Notes under the pieces: model-generated | What the model saw: only the letters and a program-made list of their open reading frames with translations | Told to the model about the DNA's origin: nothing | Databases searched by the model: none | Made by a program: the position numbers and the translations under genes | Shown: in pieces, positions 8,662 to 18,022 of the stretch | How the letters are laid out: each line of letters opens with the position of its first letter | Numbering within the stretch: position 1 is the first letter of the stretch | From: Saprospiraceae bacterium | GTDB taxonomy: Bacteria; Bacteroidota; Bacteroidia; Chitinophagales; Saprospiraceae | Assembly: GCA_016717265.1 (NCBI GenBank) | Contig: JADKFX010000001.1 | Coordinates: 3,422,501-3,486,500, forward strand | DNA: 64,000 nucleotides | Reading direction: 5' to 3'

Positions 8662-10821
8662 TTATTTTGCATTCGGTGTAATACCCATTTGAAAAAACAT
8701 GAATCCTAAAATATCAGTTACTTCATCAATTTGTTTTGAAGTAGGTTTCCCGGCACCATGACCGGCACTCACGTCAATTCTTATGAGCATTGGATTTGCA
8801 CCTTGTGCAGCTGCTTGCATGGTTGCTGCAAATTTAAAGGAGTGAGCAGGCACCACCCGATCATCGTGATCTGCTGTTGTAATCAAGGTTGCTGGATAGC
8901 TTGCAGACTTCGCATTGTGAATCGGGGAATATTTTATAAGATATTCAAAGCCTTCCTTTGTTTCACTGGTCCCATAATCTGTTGCCCAAGCCCAACCAAT
9001 GGTAAATTTGTGATAACGCAACATATCCAAAACACCAACGACTGGAAAAGCCACTGCGCAAACATCCGGTTTTTGAGTTATTACCGCGCCAATTAACAGA
9101 CCTCCATTGGATCTACCCTGGATTGCAAGATGCTCCCGATCTGTGTAGTTTTCATTCACTAAAAAATCTGTTGCTGCAATAAAATCATCAAAAACAGTTT
9201 GCTTCTTTTCTTTAGTTCCTGCCATATGCCACTCTTTTCCAAATTCACCACCCCCTCGTAAATTGGCGACTGCATAAATTCCTCCATTTTCAAGAATTGG
9301 GATTCGGGAAGTCATAAACGTTGGAAGATAAGAAACATTAAATCCACCATAACCATAAAGTAAAGTAGGTGGATTATTCCCTTTTACCAAATCCTTTTTA
9401 TGAGTCAAGAACATCGGTATTTTGGTGCCATCTTTACTGGGATACCAAACTTGTTCAGTAGTATATAAATCAGGATCGTAATCTGCAAGTTTCGGTTTAA
9501 AAAATGGAGTCGTTTTAAAATCGATTAAATCAATTCTGTAAATTGTTGGAGGTCTAATAAATGATGAAAAAGAATAAAATGCCTCTGTATCATTTTGGGT
9601 TCCATTGATAGACACAAGCGTTCCAACTTCAGGAAGCACCAAGGTATTTAATTCAGTTCCATTTAAATCATAAATTTTTACTAAACTAGAAGCATTATGT
9701 AAATAACTGGCTACTAATTTTCCGCCTATTAAACATACACTATCCAACACATCTTTTGCCTCTGCAATAATTGTGTTCCATTGCTGCTGTTTCGGAGAAT
9801 TCATATTTACAGTAACAACTTTCCAATTTAAACTCTGCTTGTTTGTGTGTATAAACAACTTGTCTTTTACATTTCCCAATACAATATAATCATTCTCAAA
9901 ACTGGAAACCAACCATTCAAATCCAGCTTCCTTTTTTGATAAATCGCGAACTGCTAAACTATTCCCACTCGTAGATTCTGTTATCGACAATACTAAAAAC
10001 CGCTCGTCTTCAGTAATACTTATTGCAGCATTCCGCAATGGATGTTTTAAATCTTGGTAAATTATTTGATCGTCTGATTGATTCGTTCCGATTTTATGAT
10101 AATACACTGTATGAAATTCATTCTTTTCAGATAATGCAAGATTTCCTTTTGGCTCCGGATATCTACTATAATAAAATCCATCTCCATGCCATGCTGTGCC
10201 ACTAAATTTCACCCAACGAATGGTATCTGCAAGGAATTGCCTTGTGTTTAAATCAAATACTAAAATTTGATTCCAATCAGATCCTCCAACAGATAACTGT
10301 AAGGCCATGTACTTTCCATTACTTGAAAAAGAATAATTACTTAAGGACGTTGTTCCATCTTTTGAAAACGTGTTTGGGTCTAATAATAATGTTGGGCTAT
10401 CATTCAATTGGTTGCTTGTGAATAATACATCTTGATTTTGCAAACCATTATTCTTGAAAAAATAATACTTGCCTGACTTTTTAAATGGGGTGCTACATTT
10501 TTCAAAATCAAATAATTTCTCAATCCGCGCTCGTAAATCTTTGCGAAATGGAATCTTGTCCAGATATGAATAACTAAACTTATTTTGTGATGCAACCCAT
10601 GCTTTGGTCTCCTCCGCATGATCATCTTCTAACCATCTGTATGGATCTTGAATTTTCGTACCAAAATAATCATCCCATACGGTGTCCTTTCTGGTCTCTG
10701 GATAATTGGGCATAGTGTTTTTATTCAAATTCGGAGCATACGATAAAGTGGAGCTGTTTTTGCATGAAATTAAAGAAAATACCAAAATGCCAATAAAAAA
10801 AATGGATTGTACTTTAAACAT
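8662..10821 (-). CDS. prolyl oligopeptidase (S9A), lipoprotein
   Basis: The ATG at 10821 gives 719 residues. It is chosen over an in-frame ATG 13 codons earlier because it leads directly into a lipoprotein signal with lipobox LISC near residue 20. Residues about 35-440 form the beta-propeller. The alpha/beta hydrolase domain carries Ser571 in GRSNGG, an Asp near 654 in DHDDR and His688 in AGHGAGK. The enzyme cuts short peptides after proline. A lipid anchor places it in the envelope, where it would process peptides before uptake. It is the first gene of a close minus-strand series with the M20 dipeptidase. Confidence 0.93.
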   Translation of the reverse strand: MFKVQSIFFIGILVFSLISCKNSSTLSYAPNLNKNTMPNYPETRKDTVWDDYFGTKIQDPYRWLEDDHAEETKAWVASQNKFSYSYLDKIPFRKDLRARIEKLFDFEKCSTPFKKSGKYYFFKNNGLQNQDVLFTSNQLNDSPTLLLDPNTFSKDGTTSLSNYSFSSNGKYMALQLSVGGSDWNQILVFDLNTRQFLADTIRWVKFSGTAWHGDGFYYSRYPEPKGNLALSEKNEFHTVYYHKIGTNQSDDQIIYQDLKHPLRNAAISITEDERFLVLSITESTSGNSLAVRDLSKKEAGFEWLVSSFENDYIVLGNVKDKLFIHTNKQSLNWKVVTVNMNSPKQQQWNTIIAEAKDVLDSVCLIGGKLVASYLHNASSLVKIYDLNGTELNTLVLPEVGTLVSINGTQNDTEAFYSFSSFIRPPTIYRIDLIDFKTTPFFKPKLADYDPDLYTTEQVWYPSKDGTKIPMFLTHKKDLVKGNNPPTLLYGYGGFNVSYLPTFMTSRIPILENGGIYAVANLRGGGEFGKEWHMAGTKEKKQTVFDDFIAATDFLVNENYTDREHLAIQGRSNGGLLIGAVITQKPDVCAVAFPVVGVLDMLRYHKFTIGWAWATDYGTSETKEGFEYLIKYSPIHNAKSASYPATLITTADHDDRVVPAHSFKFAATMQAAAQGANPMLIRIDVSAGHGAGKPTSKQIDEVTDILGFMFFQMGITPNAK

Positions 10822-10888
10822 ATTTAGGTTTATCTGAATATTTTTTAACAGCGCGGCCAAAATTACTGCTTATTACGCTATATTTCAT

Positions 10889-10896
10889 TAAATTTG
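10889..10896 (+). promoter_or_regulatory. -7 promoter element for the exported coiled-coil gene
   Basis: TAAATTTG is a perfect TAnnTTTG match 22 bases before the GTG start at 10919, which supports that unusual start. No clear -33 box is visible. Confidence 0.45.
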
Positions 10897-10918
10897 TATA
10901 TTAATTAGCTAACATTCC

Positions 10919-11914
10919 GTGAAAATTAGACAAAAGACTATTCCATTTTTCAAAAAAAACGGGTATCTCCTGACCCTCTTATTATTTTATTTTTTGTTGC
11001 CTTCCGACGCTAAAGCATTAGATACCATTTCAAAATTAGAACTTCGCGTCCAAAAAAATTTAAATCGATTGCAAACTATTGTACAGGATGAGTCCGCTGA
11101 AATTCAACAATTAAAAATACAAATTAACGCTGGCTCAACAAATAAAAAAGCAATCAAGGGTTTTCATAAAAAACTTGAATTGATTTCTTCACAAAGGACC
11201 TTGCATTATCAACAACAAAATGCATACCGGTATATTTTAACAACCATTCGACAACTACAATACCAAAATGAAAATCTTGCCAATACACAAATCAAAGAAC
11301 TGAAAATTGCTTTAAATCGATTAGAAAAAAATAAAATTCCCAGGTTTAAAAAACTACCTGAAATTAGTTCTAATCCTTATGTTCGTGACAATACAAAGGT
11401 TTATGATAAGGAAGTAAATAGTTTCTGTAACCTTTCACAAAATCTAGAAGGTACCATTTTAGCAAATGTATTTGAAGTTTTTTTTGAACATACTGACCCT
11501 AAAATTGGTAGTTACTTTAAAGAATCAGAATTTTTACAATGCTTTGCACGATTTATTAAAACTAAAAATGACTATTTACTGGAGTTAAAATTTCTTTTGC
11601 ATTCGTCAAAAGCATCTCAGGTTTATGGTGCTATTGATCCATCGAGCCCAGCAAGAATTGATTTTATTAATGGCGAGCATATTTATCTTCAAAGTTATGC
11701 GTTAACATCTGCTACGATCGAACCAGAAACCGGCAATACAATTTATAATATTCAATATAAACTCGACCGAGAAGATCTTAAATATTTATTAAAACAAGAA
11801 ATTGATTCCTATACGATTATCTGGACATCCGGTAGTGATCGATTTGAAATTTGCAAATTAGATCTGTTGAAAAACATGTTATCATGCCTTCAGGAAAAGA
11901 AATTACAAAATTAG
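10919..11914 (+). CDS. unrecognised exported protein with N-terminal coiled coil
   Basis: A 331-residue protein that begins with GTG. The signal peptide is at about 15-33, ending near DAKA. Residues about 38-140 are rich in K, Q, E and L in heptad-like spacing and should form a coiled coil (for example LQTIVQDESAEIQQLKIQI). A compact domain with several Cys residues follows at about 165-331. I recognise no family. The 3' end overlaps miaE by 31 bases in another frame, so the two are translationally close although their roles look unrelated. The promoter element at 10889 supports expression. Confidence 0.7.
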   Translation: MKIRQKTIPFFKKNGYLLTLLLFYFLLPSDAKALDTISKLELRVQKNLNRLQTIVQDESAEIQQLKIQINAGSTNKKAIKGFHKKLELISSQRTLHYQQQNAYRYILTTIRQLQYQNENLANTQIKELKIALNRLEKNKIPRFKKLPEISSNPYVRDNTKVYDKEVNSFCNLSQNLEGTILANVFEVFFEHTDPKIGSYFKESEFLQCFARFIKTKNDYLLELKFLLHSSKASQVYGAIDPSSPARIDFINGEHIYLQSYALTSATIEPETGNTIYNIQYKLDREDLKYLLKQEIDSYTIIWTSGSDRFEICKLDLLKNMLSCLQEKKLQN

Positions 11915-12489
11915 GACTTCATTTACCAACGGACCCACGTTGGGTAAATCTTGCATCGATTTCATTACAAGACATTCTTACGGATCACGCTTATTGTGAA
12001 CAAAAAGCAGCAAGTTCAGGAATTTCTTTAATTCAAAAATATCCGGATAAAATAGAATTGGTAGAAGCTGTTTCGCCCGTGGTAACTGAAGAATGGGGTC
12101 ATTTTAGACTTGTGATTACCGAACTTAAAAAAAGAAATTTAAAACTTGGTTTTCAAAGAAAAGATGAATATGTTAATCAATTATTGAAATTTCAAAAACA
12201 AGGTGGAAGCCGAGAAGATCGATTGATTGAATACTTATTAACGTTTGCTTTAATTGAAGCCCGAAGTTGTGAACGATTTAGATTATTATCACTTCAACTT
12301 GAAGAAGATGGATTAAAAAAATTCTATCACCATTTTATGGTATCAGAAGCAGGTCATTATAAAATGTTTTTAGATTTGGCAGAATTTTATTCATCAAAAA
12401 TAATAATGCGTTCAAGGTGGCAGGAGTATTTGGATTATGAAGCTCTGATTATAAAAAGTTTAGAGCCTCGTGGTGACCGGATGCATTAA
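11884..12489 (+). CDS. miaE: tRNA-(ms2io6A37) hydroxylase MiaE
   Basis: The ATG at 11884 gives 201 residues. An ATG 11 codons earlier would overlap the preceding gene more deeply and adds nothing conserved. It is a ferritin-like diiron protein with Glu39, the Glu70-x-x-His73 pair in TEEWGH, Glu125 in LIEARSCE and the Glu155-x-x-His158 pair in SEAGHY. The N-terminal LPTDPRWVNLA is typical of the family. MiaE hydroxylates the isopentenyl group of ms2i6A37 in tRNA, using oxygen. miaA and miaB are not in the window. Confidence 0.92.
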   Translation: MPSGKEITKLGLHLPTDPRWVNLASISLQDILTDHAYCEQKAASSGISLIQKYPDKIELVEAVSPVVTEEWGHFRLVITELKKRNLKLGFQRKDEYVNQLLKFQKQGGSREDRLIEYLLTFALIEARSCERFRLLSLQLEEDGLKKFYHHFMVSEAGHYKMFLDLAEFYSSKIIMRSRWQEYLDYEALIIKSLEPRGDRMH

Positions 12490-12544
12490 GTTATTCATTT
12501 CAAACGATATTATAAATGGTTCTATACGACCTCAAAAAATTAGC

Positions 12545-13093
12545 CTACTTTGATTTATTGATTTCGGGTTTTGCTTCCTGACTTAATTGGATTAAACGAG
12601 TCAGAATATCCACACAGGTTTGTACTAAGGGTCGGATTGTAATTGCTTGTTCTTCCTTTGGCTTTGTTATTATTTGGGTATATTCTTCCGGCGACATGGA
12701 TTCCGCTATTTTATCTGTTGCACAATTACAATATTCTTTTACCAGATCAGGATATTCTTCAGCCGTTCGTTTACCGTTTTCTAAACATTGATTTGTAAGA
12801 GCTTGTTTCATAGCTGCATCCCAATATTTTATATCCTCCTTCGGATTTGATTTCACCTGTTCATTTAGAATAATAGAATTCCTTTGTTTAGCATGATCCA
12901 TGCTAGAATATATAAAATAGAATCCTATTAAGCATGTAATAATTGAAAACAAACGGATTAAAAAGTTATCTATTCTTTGTGCCTCAATAGGCTTTTGACT
13001 TTCTATTGATGTTGATTTAGAAATAATTTTCAAATTAACAAGCAGAAAATAAAGTCCACCTAAAATACAAATACATCCCAGATAAAATAGCAT
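12545..13093 (-). CDS. small two-helix membrane protein with Cys-rich C-terminal domain
   Basis: A 182-residue protein with transmembrane helices at about 3-23 and 46-64. A soluble tail at about 85-170 carries the cysteine pattern Cys-x(20)-Cys-x-Cys (LTNQCLENG, KEYCNCATDKI) and a later Cys (VQTCVDI). Bacteroidota often encode small proteins with such a tail, but I cannot name a characterised family. It lies 70 bases downstream of the PspA-like gene on the same strand. Confidence 0.65.
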   Translation of the reverse strand: MLFYLGCICILGGLYFLLVNLKIISKSTSIESQKPIEAQRIDNFLIRLFSIITCLIGFYFIYSSMDHAKQRNSIILNEQVKSNPKEDIKYWDAAMKQALTNQCLENGKRTAEEYPDLVKEYCNCATDKIAESMSPEEYTQIITKPKEEQAITIRPLVQTCVDILTRLIQLSQEAKPEINKSK

Positions 13094-13163
13094 ATGATAC
13101 TTTTATAAAAAACGATGAGATAAAATCAATTACAATCTTTAAAAAAAATGATGATTTAATATC

Positions 13164-14177
13164 TTAGGGCTTGAATAAACTATCATATTGGTTATCCTCT
13201 TTATCTACGCGGGCTTGTCTTTCTGGCATTGCACTATCTAATTTGAGTTTATCATCTTTTCCACCCATAAATAGGAGTTTACTCTTTTCTTCGTAATTCT
13301 GTAGCATTTTTAATCCCTCTTCTTCGAATACACCATTTTGTAAATCCACAGAATTCATGAAATTTTCTGATAATTCCATAAATCGCTCCATTTCTCCAAC
13401 TTTATTTGCTACATCATCTGCAATATGTTCTAATGCTTGATCAAATAACACTCGTTGATCTGTATTTCCACTAATTACATTCATAGCAGATTTCATGGCA
13501 CTGTGGGATGCTCGGATAGCTTTTCGCTCTTGCTCTTTTAATTTTACCTGATCCTTTGTATCTTCTAATAAGATTTCAGAATTCTGAAACATTTTCGTAA
13601 GCACTTTATTTAAAATATCCATCTTGCTCAGTAAGTGCTGATACTTCTCATTGGTTTCTTGCAGTCTACCTGCTTTCCGGGTTGCCAAGACCATTTGTGC
13701 TTCCTGATCCTGACTTCTAGCAACTTGAGCCATACGCAATTGCGTTTCAATTTCTTTAGAATTTTCCGAAACATTGGTTTGCAACTTGCGGATTTGTCCT
13801 TTCAATGCGCCGATTTGCTCACTCATTTTAGATAAATTATTTTCGAGATCGCCAATATAATTTTTAAGGATTCCAATGGGATCAATGGTGACAAATATCC
13901 CGGTAATCCAACGCATAATACTTTTATACATATAGCCAATAAGCGTGCGCATTCGAGGGTCTAAAACCATATAAATGATCGCGCCTAATACCAAAAGCAT
14001 GCCTGCCAGATAAATCATATTGGAGGTCAAGCTTATCAAATAAGGTAAATATTTATATAAAATTGCACCCCCGCCCAGGATTAATCCAGCTAAAACAACG
14101 GTGCCTGTAACACCTTCTGGTTTGCTCCAGAAACCTTTAGGTTTTTCCATTCCAGCACCAGGATTTATAACTGCCAT
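13164..14177 (-). CDS. PspA-like membrane-anchored coiled-coil protein
   Basis: A 337-residue protein with two N-terminal hydrophobic helices (about 25-46 and 50-70). Next comes a segment DPIGILKNYIGDLENNL (about 98-114), which resembles the start of PspA/IM30. Long heptad-rich helices follow to about 270, including KGQIRKL and ALEHIADDVANKVGEME. PspA-family proteins lack membrane-spanning helices, so this would be a fused or analogous form that tethers ESCRT-III/PspA-like helices to the inner membrane. A role in membrane maintenance is inference. No pspF, pspB or pspC is nearby. gpsA lies 108 bases upstream on the same strand. Confidence 0.6.
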   Translation of the reverse strand: MAVINPGAGMEKPKGFWSKPEGVTGTVVLAGLILGGGAILYKYLPYLISLTSNMIYLAGMLLVLGAIIYMVLDPRMRTLIGYMYKSIMRWITGIFVTIDPIGILKNYIGDLENNLSKMSEQIGALKGQIRKLQTNVSENSKEIETQLRMAQVARSQDQEAQMVLATRKAGRLQETNEKYQHLLSKMDILNKVLTKMFQNSEILLEDTKDQVKLKEQERKAIRASHSAMKSAMNVISGNTDQRVLFDQALEHIADDVANKVGEMERFMELSENFMNSVDLQNGVFEEEGLKMLQNYEEKSKLLFMGGKDDKLKLDSAMPERQARVDKEDNQYDSLFKP

Positions 14178-14285
14178 ATTCTAATATTTTATGTAATTTT
14201 AATAATTCTTCAGAACAAAAGTAGTTGTATTCAAGATAAAATTCAGGAATCTTCTTACAAAAATGGCGAGATCATCGACAAGTAC

Positions 14286-15329
14286 TTAAATAAAATCTAC
14301 ATCTGGAAGATACGGATACCGCATTAAGTACTGAATTGCCTTTTCCAGATCGAGTTTATCAAAAACAACGCTATAAATCATATTAATGATGGGTATTCTA
14401 AGATGGTAATGCTTGGCTAACTGGTTGGCTATTCTCACAGTCCGTACGCCTTCAACGACTTCATCCAGAGAATGGATGATTTCGTTCATATTTTCACCCT
14501 GCCCCAATCGAAAACCAAAATTAAAATTTCGGCTTTTACTACTGGTGGCTGTAGCAATCAAATCACCAATGCCTGCAGTTCCTAAGAAAGATCTTGAAGT
14601 AGCACCAACACTCCGACCCAATTCAATCATTTCTCGCAATCCACGAGTAATTAACATAGCTTCCAGGTTTTTGCCGAGTCCCTTACCTGCCAACATCCCA
14701 GATCCAAGTGCAATAATATTTTTCAAAGCACCTGCCATCTCAGCCCCCAATAGGTCATAGGAACCAAAAACATAAAACATTCTGCTGGTTAATACATCAG
14801 AACCTGCTTTTATCACTTCATCATATTCACTTGCAATTACAGAAGCCGCTGGTTGTTTATCCAAAATTTCACGATAAAGATTTGGACCAGCAAGGCACCC
14901 AACTCTGAGCACAGAAGTTTCCTGCCGAATCACTTCACTCATCGTATGAATATTTTTTCTGGATATGTTTACGGTGGCAATTTGTGACAATGGAATTCCA
15001 GCAACATCCAAACCTTTCGTTGCATGAATTAACATATGAGCCGGGGTTAAATAAGCAGACATGGAAATACAAGTGTCTCGAAAACTTTCAGAAGGCACCA
15101 CGGGGAAAAGCAGACTCGTTTTACTACAAACCTCCTCAATAGAATGTGTTGCTTGAATTCTGGAATTTAATTCAACTCCCAGATGTTGATGCGTTTGATT
15201 GATACGGTCTACGACTTCCTTTTTTCTTGCATACATTAACACATCTGTATTATGCGCCAATAAAGTAGCGATTGTTGTGCCGAAACTTCCCGCACCTATT
15301 ACGCCAACTACCTTATGTGATTGTGTCAT
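14286..15329 (-). CDS. gpsA: glycerol-3-phosphate dehydrogenase [NAD(P)+]
   Basis: At 347 residues it matches GpsA length. The N-terminal Rossmann loop GVIGAGSFGTTIA binds NAD(P)H. ATKGLD and CLAGPNL come from the conserved core, and ALKNIIALGSGM supplies the catalytic Lys of the C-terminal domain. RGLREMIELG and GTAGIGDLIAT are further family signatures. The enzyme reduces dihydroxyacetone phosphate to sn-glycerol 3-phosphate for phospholipid synthesis. It lies 74 bases downstream of the DUF6438 lipoprotein gene and may share transcripts with yidC. Confidence 0.97.
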   Translation of the reverse strand: MTQSHKVVGVIGAGSFGTTIATLLAHNTDVLMYARKKEVVDRINQTHQHLGVELNSRIQATHSIEEVCSKTSLLFPVVPSESFRDTCISMSAYLTPAHMLIHATKGLDVAGIPLSQIATVNISRKNIHTMSEVIRQETSVLRVGCLAGPNLYREILDKQPAASVIASEYDEVIKAGSDVLTSRMFYVFGSYDLLGAEMAGALKNIIALGSGMLAGKGLGKNLEAMLITRGLREMIELGRSVGATSRSFLGTAGIGDLIATATSSKSRNFNFGFRLGQGENMNEIIHSLDEVVEGVRTVRIANQLAKHYHLRIPIINMIYSVVFDKLDLEKAIQYLMRYPYLPDVDFI

Positions 15330-15403
15330 CTGAAATTTAAATGGAAGTTAAGGTTAACAGCAATATGTTTGAATTAAAATAAATCAAAACAGCAATTCGA
15401 TTT

Positions 15404-15958
15404 CTACCAATTTTTTATGAACTCAAGTTTTTGAAATTGGGATTCTAAATAAAATTCAAAGTCCTTTAATTCTTTAGGAGCATGATGATTATCAATGATG
15501 GATTTACGTTTTCCAAAATCTTTAATTGTAATTATGGTATTCGGTAAATCGGGAATATAAAGTTCTTTCTCTACGGGATAGACATCCAACAGTTCAAAAA
15601 AATTAGATTTTTGAATCTCCTTCAATACCTCTGTCCACCAGGCATCTGTGACCAATCCAAAATGTGTACCAACATTATCAACATGTTGAATTGCCTCATA
15701 TTTCACCATTCCATTTTGGTACAATGTATAATTATAAGTAGGACAAAATCCAAAGCATGCAGATCTTTGATAATACAACAAGGTGTCGGTATTCAAGGCT
15801 AAGGTATCAGATGCTTGTAATGATTTCACAAAAATTGGCAAAGCAGGAGGTATGATTACTTTATTTTGCTGATTTAGTTTGTCTTTTTTTACATTTCGAT
15901 TACATGAAATGGTAAGTAGCAAAAATAAACCGCAAGCAATTGCAATAATTAATTTCAT
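15404..15958 (-). CDS. DUF6438 lipoprotein
   Basis: A 184-residue protein with a lipoprotein signal (lipobox TISC at about 16-19). Residues about 60-160 match DUF6438: RSACFGFCPTYNYTLYQNG followed by a conserved strand-helix pattern. The two cysteines in the ACFGFC motif are the family hallmark. The function is unknown. The start codon overlaps the yidC stop by four bases (ATGA), so translation is coupled to yidC. Confidence 0.8.
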   Translation of the reverse strand: MKLIIAIACGLFLLLTISCNRNVKKDKLNQQNKVIIPPALPIFVKSLQASDTLALNTDTLLYYQRSACFGFCPTYNYTLYQNGMVKYEAIQHVDNVGTHFGLVTDAWWTEVLKEIQKSNFFELLDVYPVEKELYIPDLPNTIITIKDFGKRKSIIDNHHAPKELKDFEFYLESQFQKLEFIKNW

Positions 15959-17772
15959 TTTTTTGGTTTTTTATCGCGCTCTTGTTGAATGCGTTGTTGT
16001 TCTTTCATCATATTTTCGAGCCGATCTCTGAATCCTCCTGTTTTTCGTGGTTTGGTCTTATTCAACTCCAGTTCACCCCGAATTTTTTCATTATCAAATA
16101 AAAATCGTTTCCCTAAAATTGTCTGAGCAATATTTAATAAATTACTAAAAAACATATAACAGGTAAGACCAGCCGCAGTTTTATTAAACATAAACCAAAA
16201 TATAACCGGCATTAGATATTGCATATATTTCATTGCTGGATTGGAAGAAAAGTCCATGGATTGAGAAGAGTAATATGAAAATACCAAAGTAGAAATCATC
16301 CATAAAAATGCAAACAGTGAAAGTGTGTTTCCAAATAAAGGAAGCTCGAAAGGCAGGTGCAAGAATTCATCATAGGATGTTAAGTCTGCAGCCCATAAAA
16401 AAGACTCTTGTCGAAACTCAATAGACGCTGGGAAGAACCGATATAAAGCTATCCAAATAGGCATTTGCAATATTAAAGGAAAACAACCACCTAATGGATT
16501 AACGCCAAATTCGTTATACATTTTCATGGTTTCTACCTGCTGCTTTTGCATATCATCCTTATTCTTGTTTTTTACTTTTTCAATTTCAGGTTTTAATGCC
16601 GTCATTTTTGCTTGGGAATGCAACATTTTATACGCAAGTGGAAATACCAATAACTTTACAACTAAAGTCATTAGTAAAATAATCAATCCTTTACTCCCAA
16701 TAAAATTTGCAAGAAATACAAATAATGGTCTAATTGCATATCGGTTAATACTTCCGAATATACTCCAGCCATATGGAATAATATCTTCCATACTTACATT
16801 ATAAGCCTTTAATCTTTTGAATTCATTCGGGCCTATATACCATTTCATTTTAAATTCCTTATTCCGAATATCATTTGAAGAAATCGTCATATCGGTCACC
16901 AACTTTTTCAAATCTTCTGCATCATCAGCCAACATTACAGTTTCATAACTTGCTTTTGAAAAACCGAGCTCTGAAATTAAAGTACTATTATAAAACTGAT
17001 TAGAATGGGATACCCAATTAACACGCTTTCCGGAACTTTCGATCTTATCATCGGATCTACAAGAGCAGTAATCCGGAGATTCTTCTTTTTCCTTAAAGTA
17101 AACTGAACTTGTAAACTTTTCATAGGATGTATTTTTTTCCAATCGATCCAGATAATTTTCCCAATGAAGAACAATATCATCGCTTGATTGAAATCCTTCA
17201 GTTTTCAATGTATAATCAACATTATAATCTGATTCACTTAATTGGTAGGTCTGTATGAAGCGCGCGCCGTTTTGCAATAATCCAATAAACTCCACAGTCC
17301 TTGGATCTTTTTGATGAACTTCGAAAAATAAATTTCGCGTTGATATTTCCTGTGTTGCGTTTTTAATTCGGTATTCAAAAATATTTTTTGAATCCTCCAG
17401 CAATTTAAGTGCTTCCTTTCTTTCTGGTTCCTCGTTTTTTGATAATATCTTTTGATGATTTTTAATGATCGCTTCCTTGATTACACCACCTTTAGAGCTT
17501 ATCTGAATTTGAACTAACGGATTTTCAAGAACCACGAATTGTTCTGTGACTTGAGGTGTCGCAGTTGTCAAATGATTACTATCTCCAACAGGATTTGTTT
17601 GCAATGCTATCGGTTCCTGGGATGCATTTGTATTTGATTGAATTTTTTGCGTGGAGTCTGTTTGCGTTTTAAGTTTTAATTGCTCCTGCATTTCAGGCTG
17701 GAAAAAGAACTGGTTCCAAAGAAAAAGTACCGCAATAATTAACAGGATTCCGACAATATGATTCCGCTCCAT
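15955..17772 (-). CDS. yidC: membrane protein insertase YidC
   Basis: The ATG at 17772 gives 605 residues and begins MERNHIVGI. A more upstream in-frame start at 17817 is rejected because the promoter -7 element at 17801-17808 lies inside that extension. An N-terminal membrane anchor (about 7-24) is followed by a large periplasmic beta domain (about 70-330) and the five-helix insertase core (about 345-560), with PLAYKMLHSQAKM and GGCFPLILQMPIWIALY. A lysine-rich C-terminal tail probably contacts ribosomes. YidC inserts and folds inner-membrane proteins alone or with Sec. It is translationally coupled to the DUF6438 lipoprotein gene. Confidence 0.96.
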   Translation of the reverse strand: MERNHIVGILLIIAVLFLWNQFFFQPEMQEQLKLKTQTDSTQKIQSNTNASQEPIALQTNPVGDSNHLTTATPQVTEQFVVLENPLVQIQISSKGGVIKEAIIKNHQKILSKNEEPERKEALKLLEDSKNIFEYRIKNATQEISTRNLFFEVHQKDPRTVEFIGLLQNGARFIQTYQLSESDYNVDYTLKTEGFQSSDDIVLHWENYLDRLEKNTSYEKFTSSVYFKEKEESPDYCSCRSDDKIESSGKRVNWVSHSNQFYNSTLISELGFSKASYETVMLADDAEDLKKLVTDMTISSNDIRNKEFKMKWYIGPNEFKRLKAYNVSMEDIIPYGWSIFGSINRYAIRPLFVFLANFIGSKGLIILLMTLVVKLLVFPLAYKMLHSQAKMTALKPEIEKVKNKNKDDMQKQQVETMKMYNEFGVNPLGGCFPLILQMPIWIALYRFFPASIEFRQESFLWAADLTSYDEFLHLPFELPLFGNTLSLFAFLWMISTLVFSYYSSQSMDFSSNPAMKYMQYLMPVIFWFMFNKTAAGLTCYMFFSNLLNIAQTILGKRFLFDNEKIRGELELNKTKPRKTGGFRDRLENMMKEQQRIQQERDKKPKK

Positions 17773-17800
17773 AAATAGTTCTAAACTTTGATAAGACCGG

Positions 17801-17832
17801 CAAAGGTACAATACCACCTTCTAAATCTTCAA
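17801..17832 (-). promoter_or_regulatory. yidC promoter
   Basis: On the minus strand TACCTTTG (17801-17808) is a perfect -7 element, with TTG at 17830-17832 upstream at a 21-base spacing. The -7 element lies 29 bases before the yidC ATG at 17772. It shows that yidC need not depend on transcription from further upstream. Confidence 0.55.
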
Positions 17833-17986
17833 TGTGTTACAAAGGTGGGTCTAGAAATTCCGACAGAACACCATGGTTTTCGTGTTATTTTGGCTATTTA
17901 TTGGATTTAAGGAGGAATCCCAATCAAGAAATTGAACACAACCAGCTTTACAAACCTATAAGGTTTAAAATTCCTTTGGAAAGGGT

Positions 17987-18022
17987 AAAAAAAAACTACC
18001 CAACCCCTGTGGGCGGATAGTT
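17987..18022 (-). terminator. intrinsic terminator on the minus strand
   Basis: Read on the minus strand, arm AACTATCC (18015-18022) pairs with GGGTAGTT (17994-18001) with one G-U pair, around a GC-rich loop. At least seven T residues follow. No protein-coding gene precedes it on that strand, so it should end a short non-coding transcript. Confidence 0.6.

Noticed and set aside
8758..9096. Plus-strand open frame opposite the prolyl oligopeptidase gene
   Set aside because: It lies wholly inside the catalytic-domain coding region on the other strand and has an implausible Cys-rich composition, so it is a shadow frame.
17832..18020. 62-codon plus-strand reading frame upstream of typA
   Set aside because: It overlaps the minus-strand terminator, has no promoter element at a useful distance and encodes a low-complexity basic peptide with no family resemblance.
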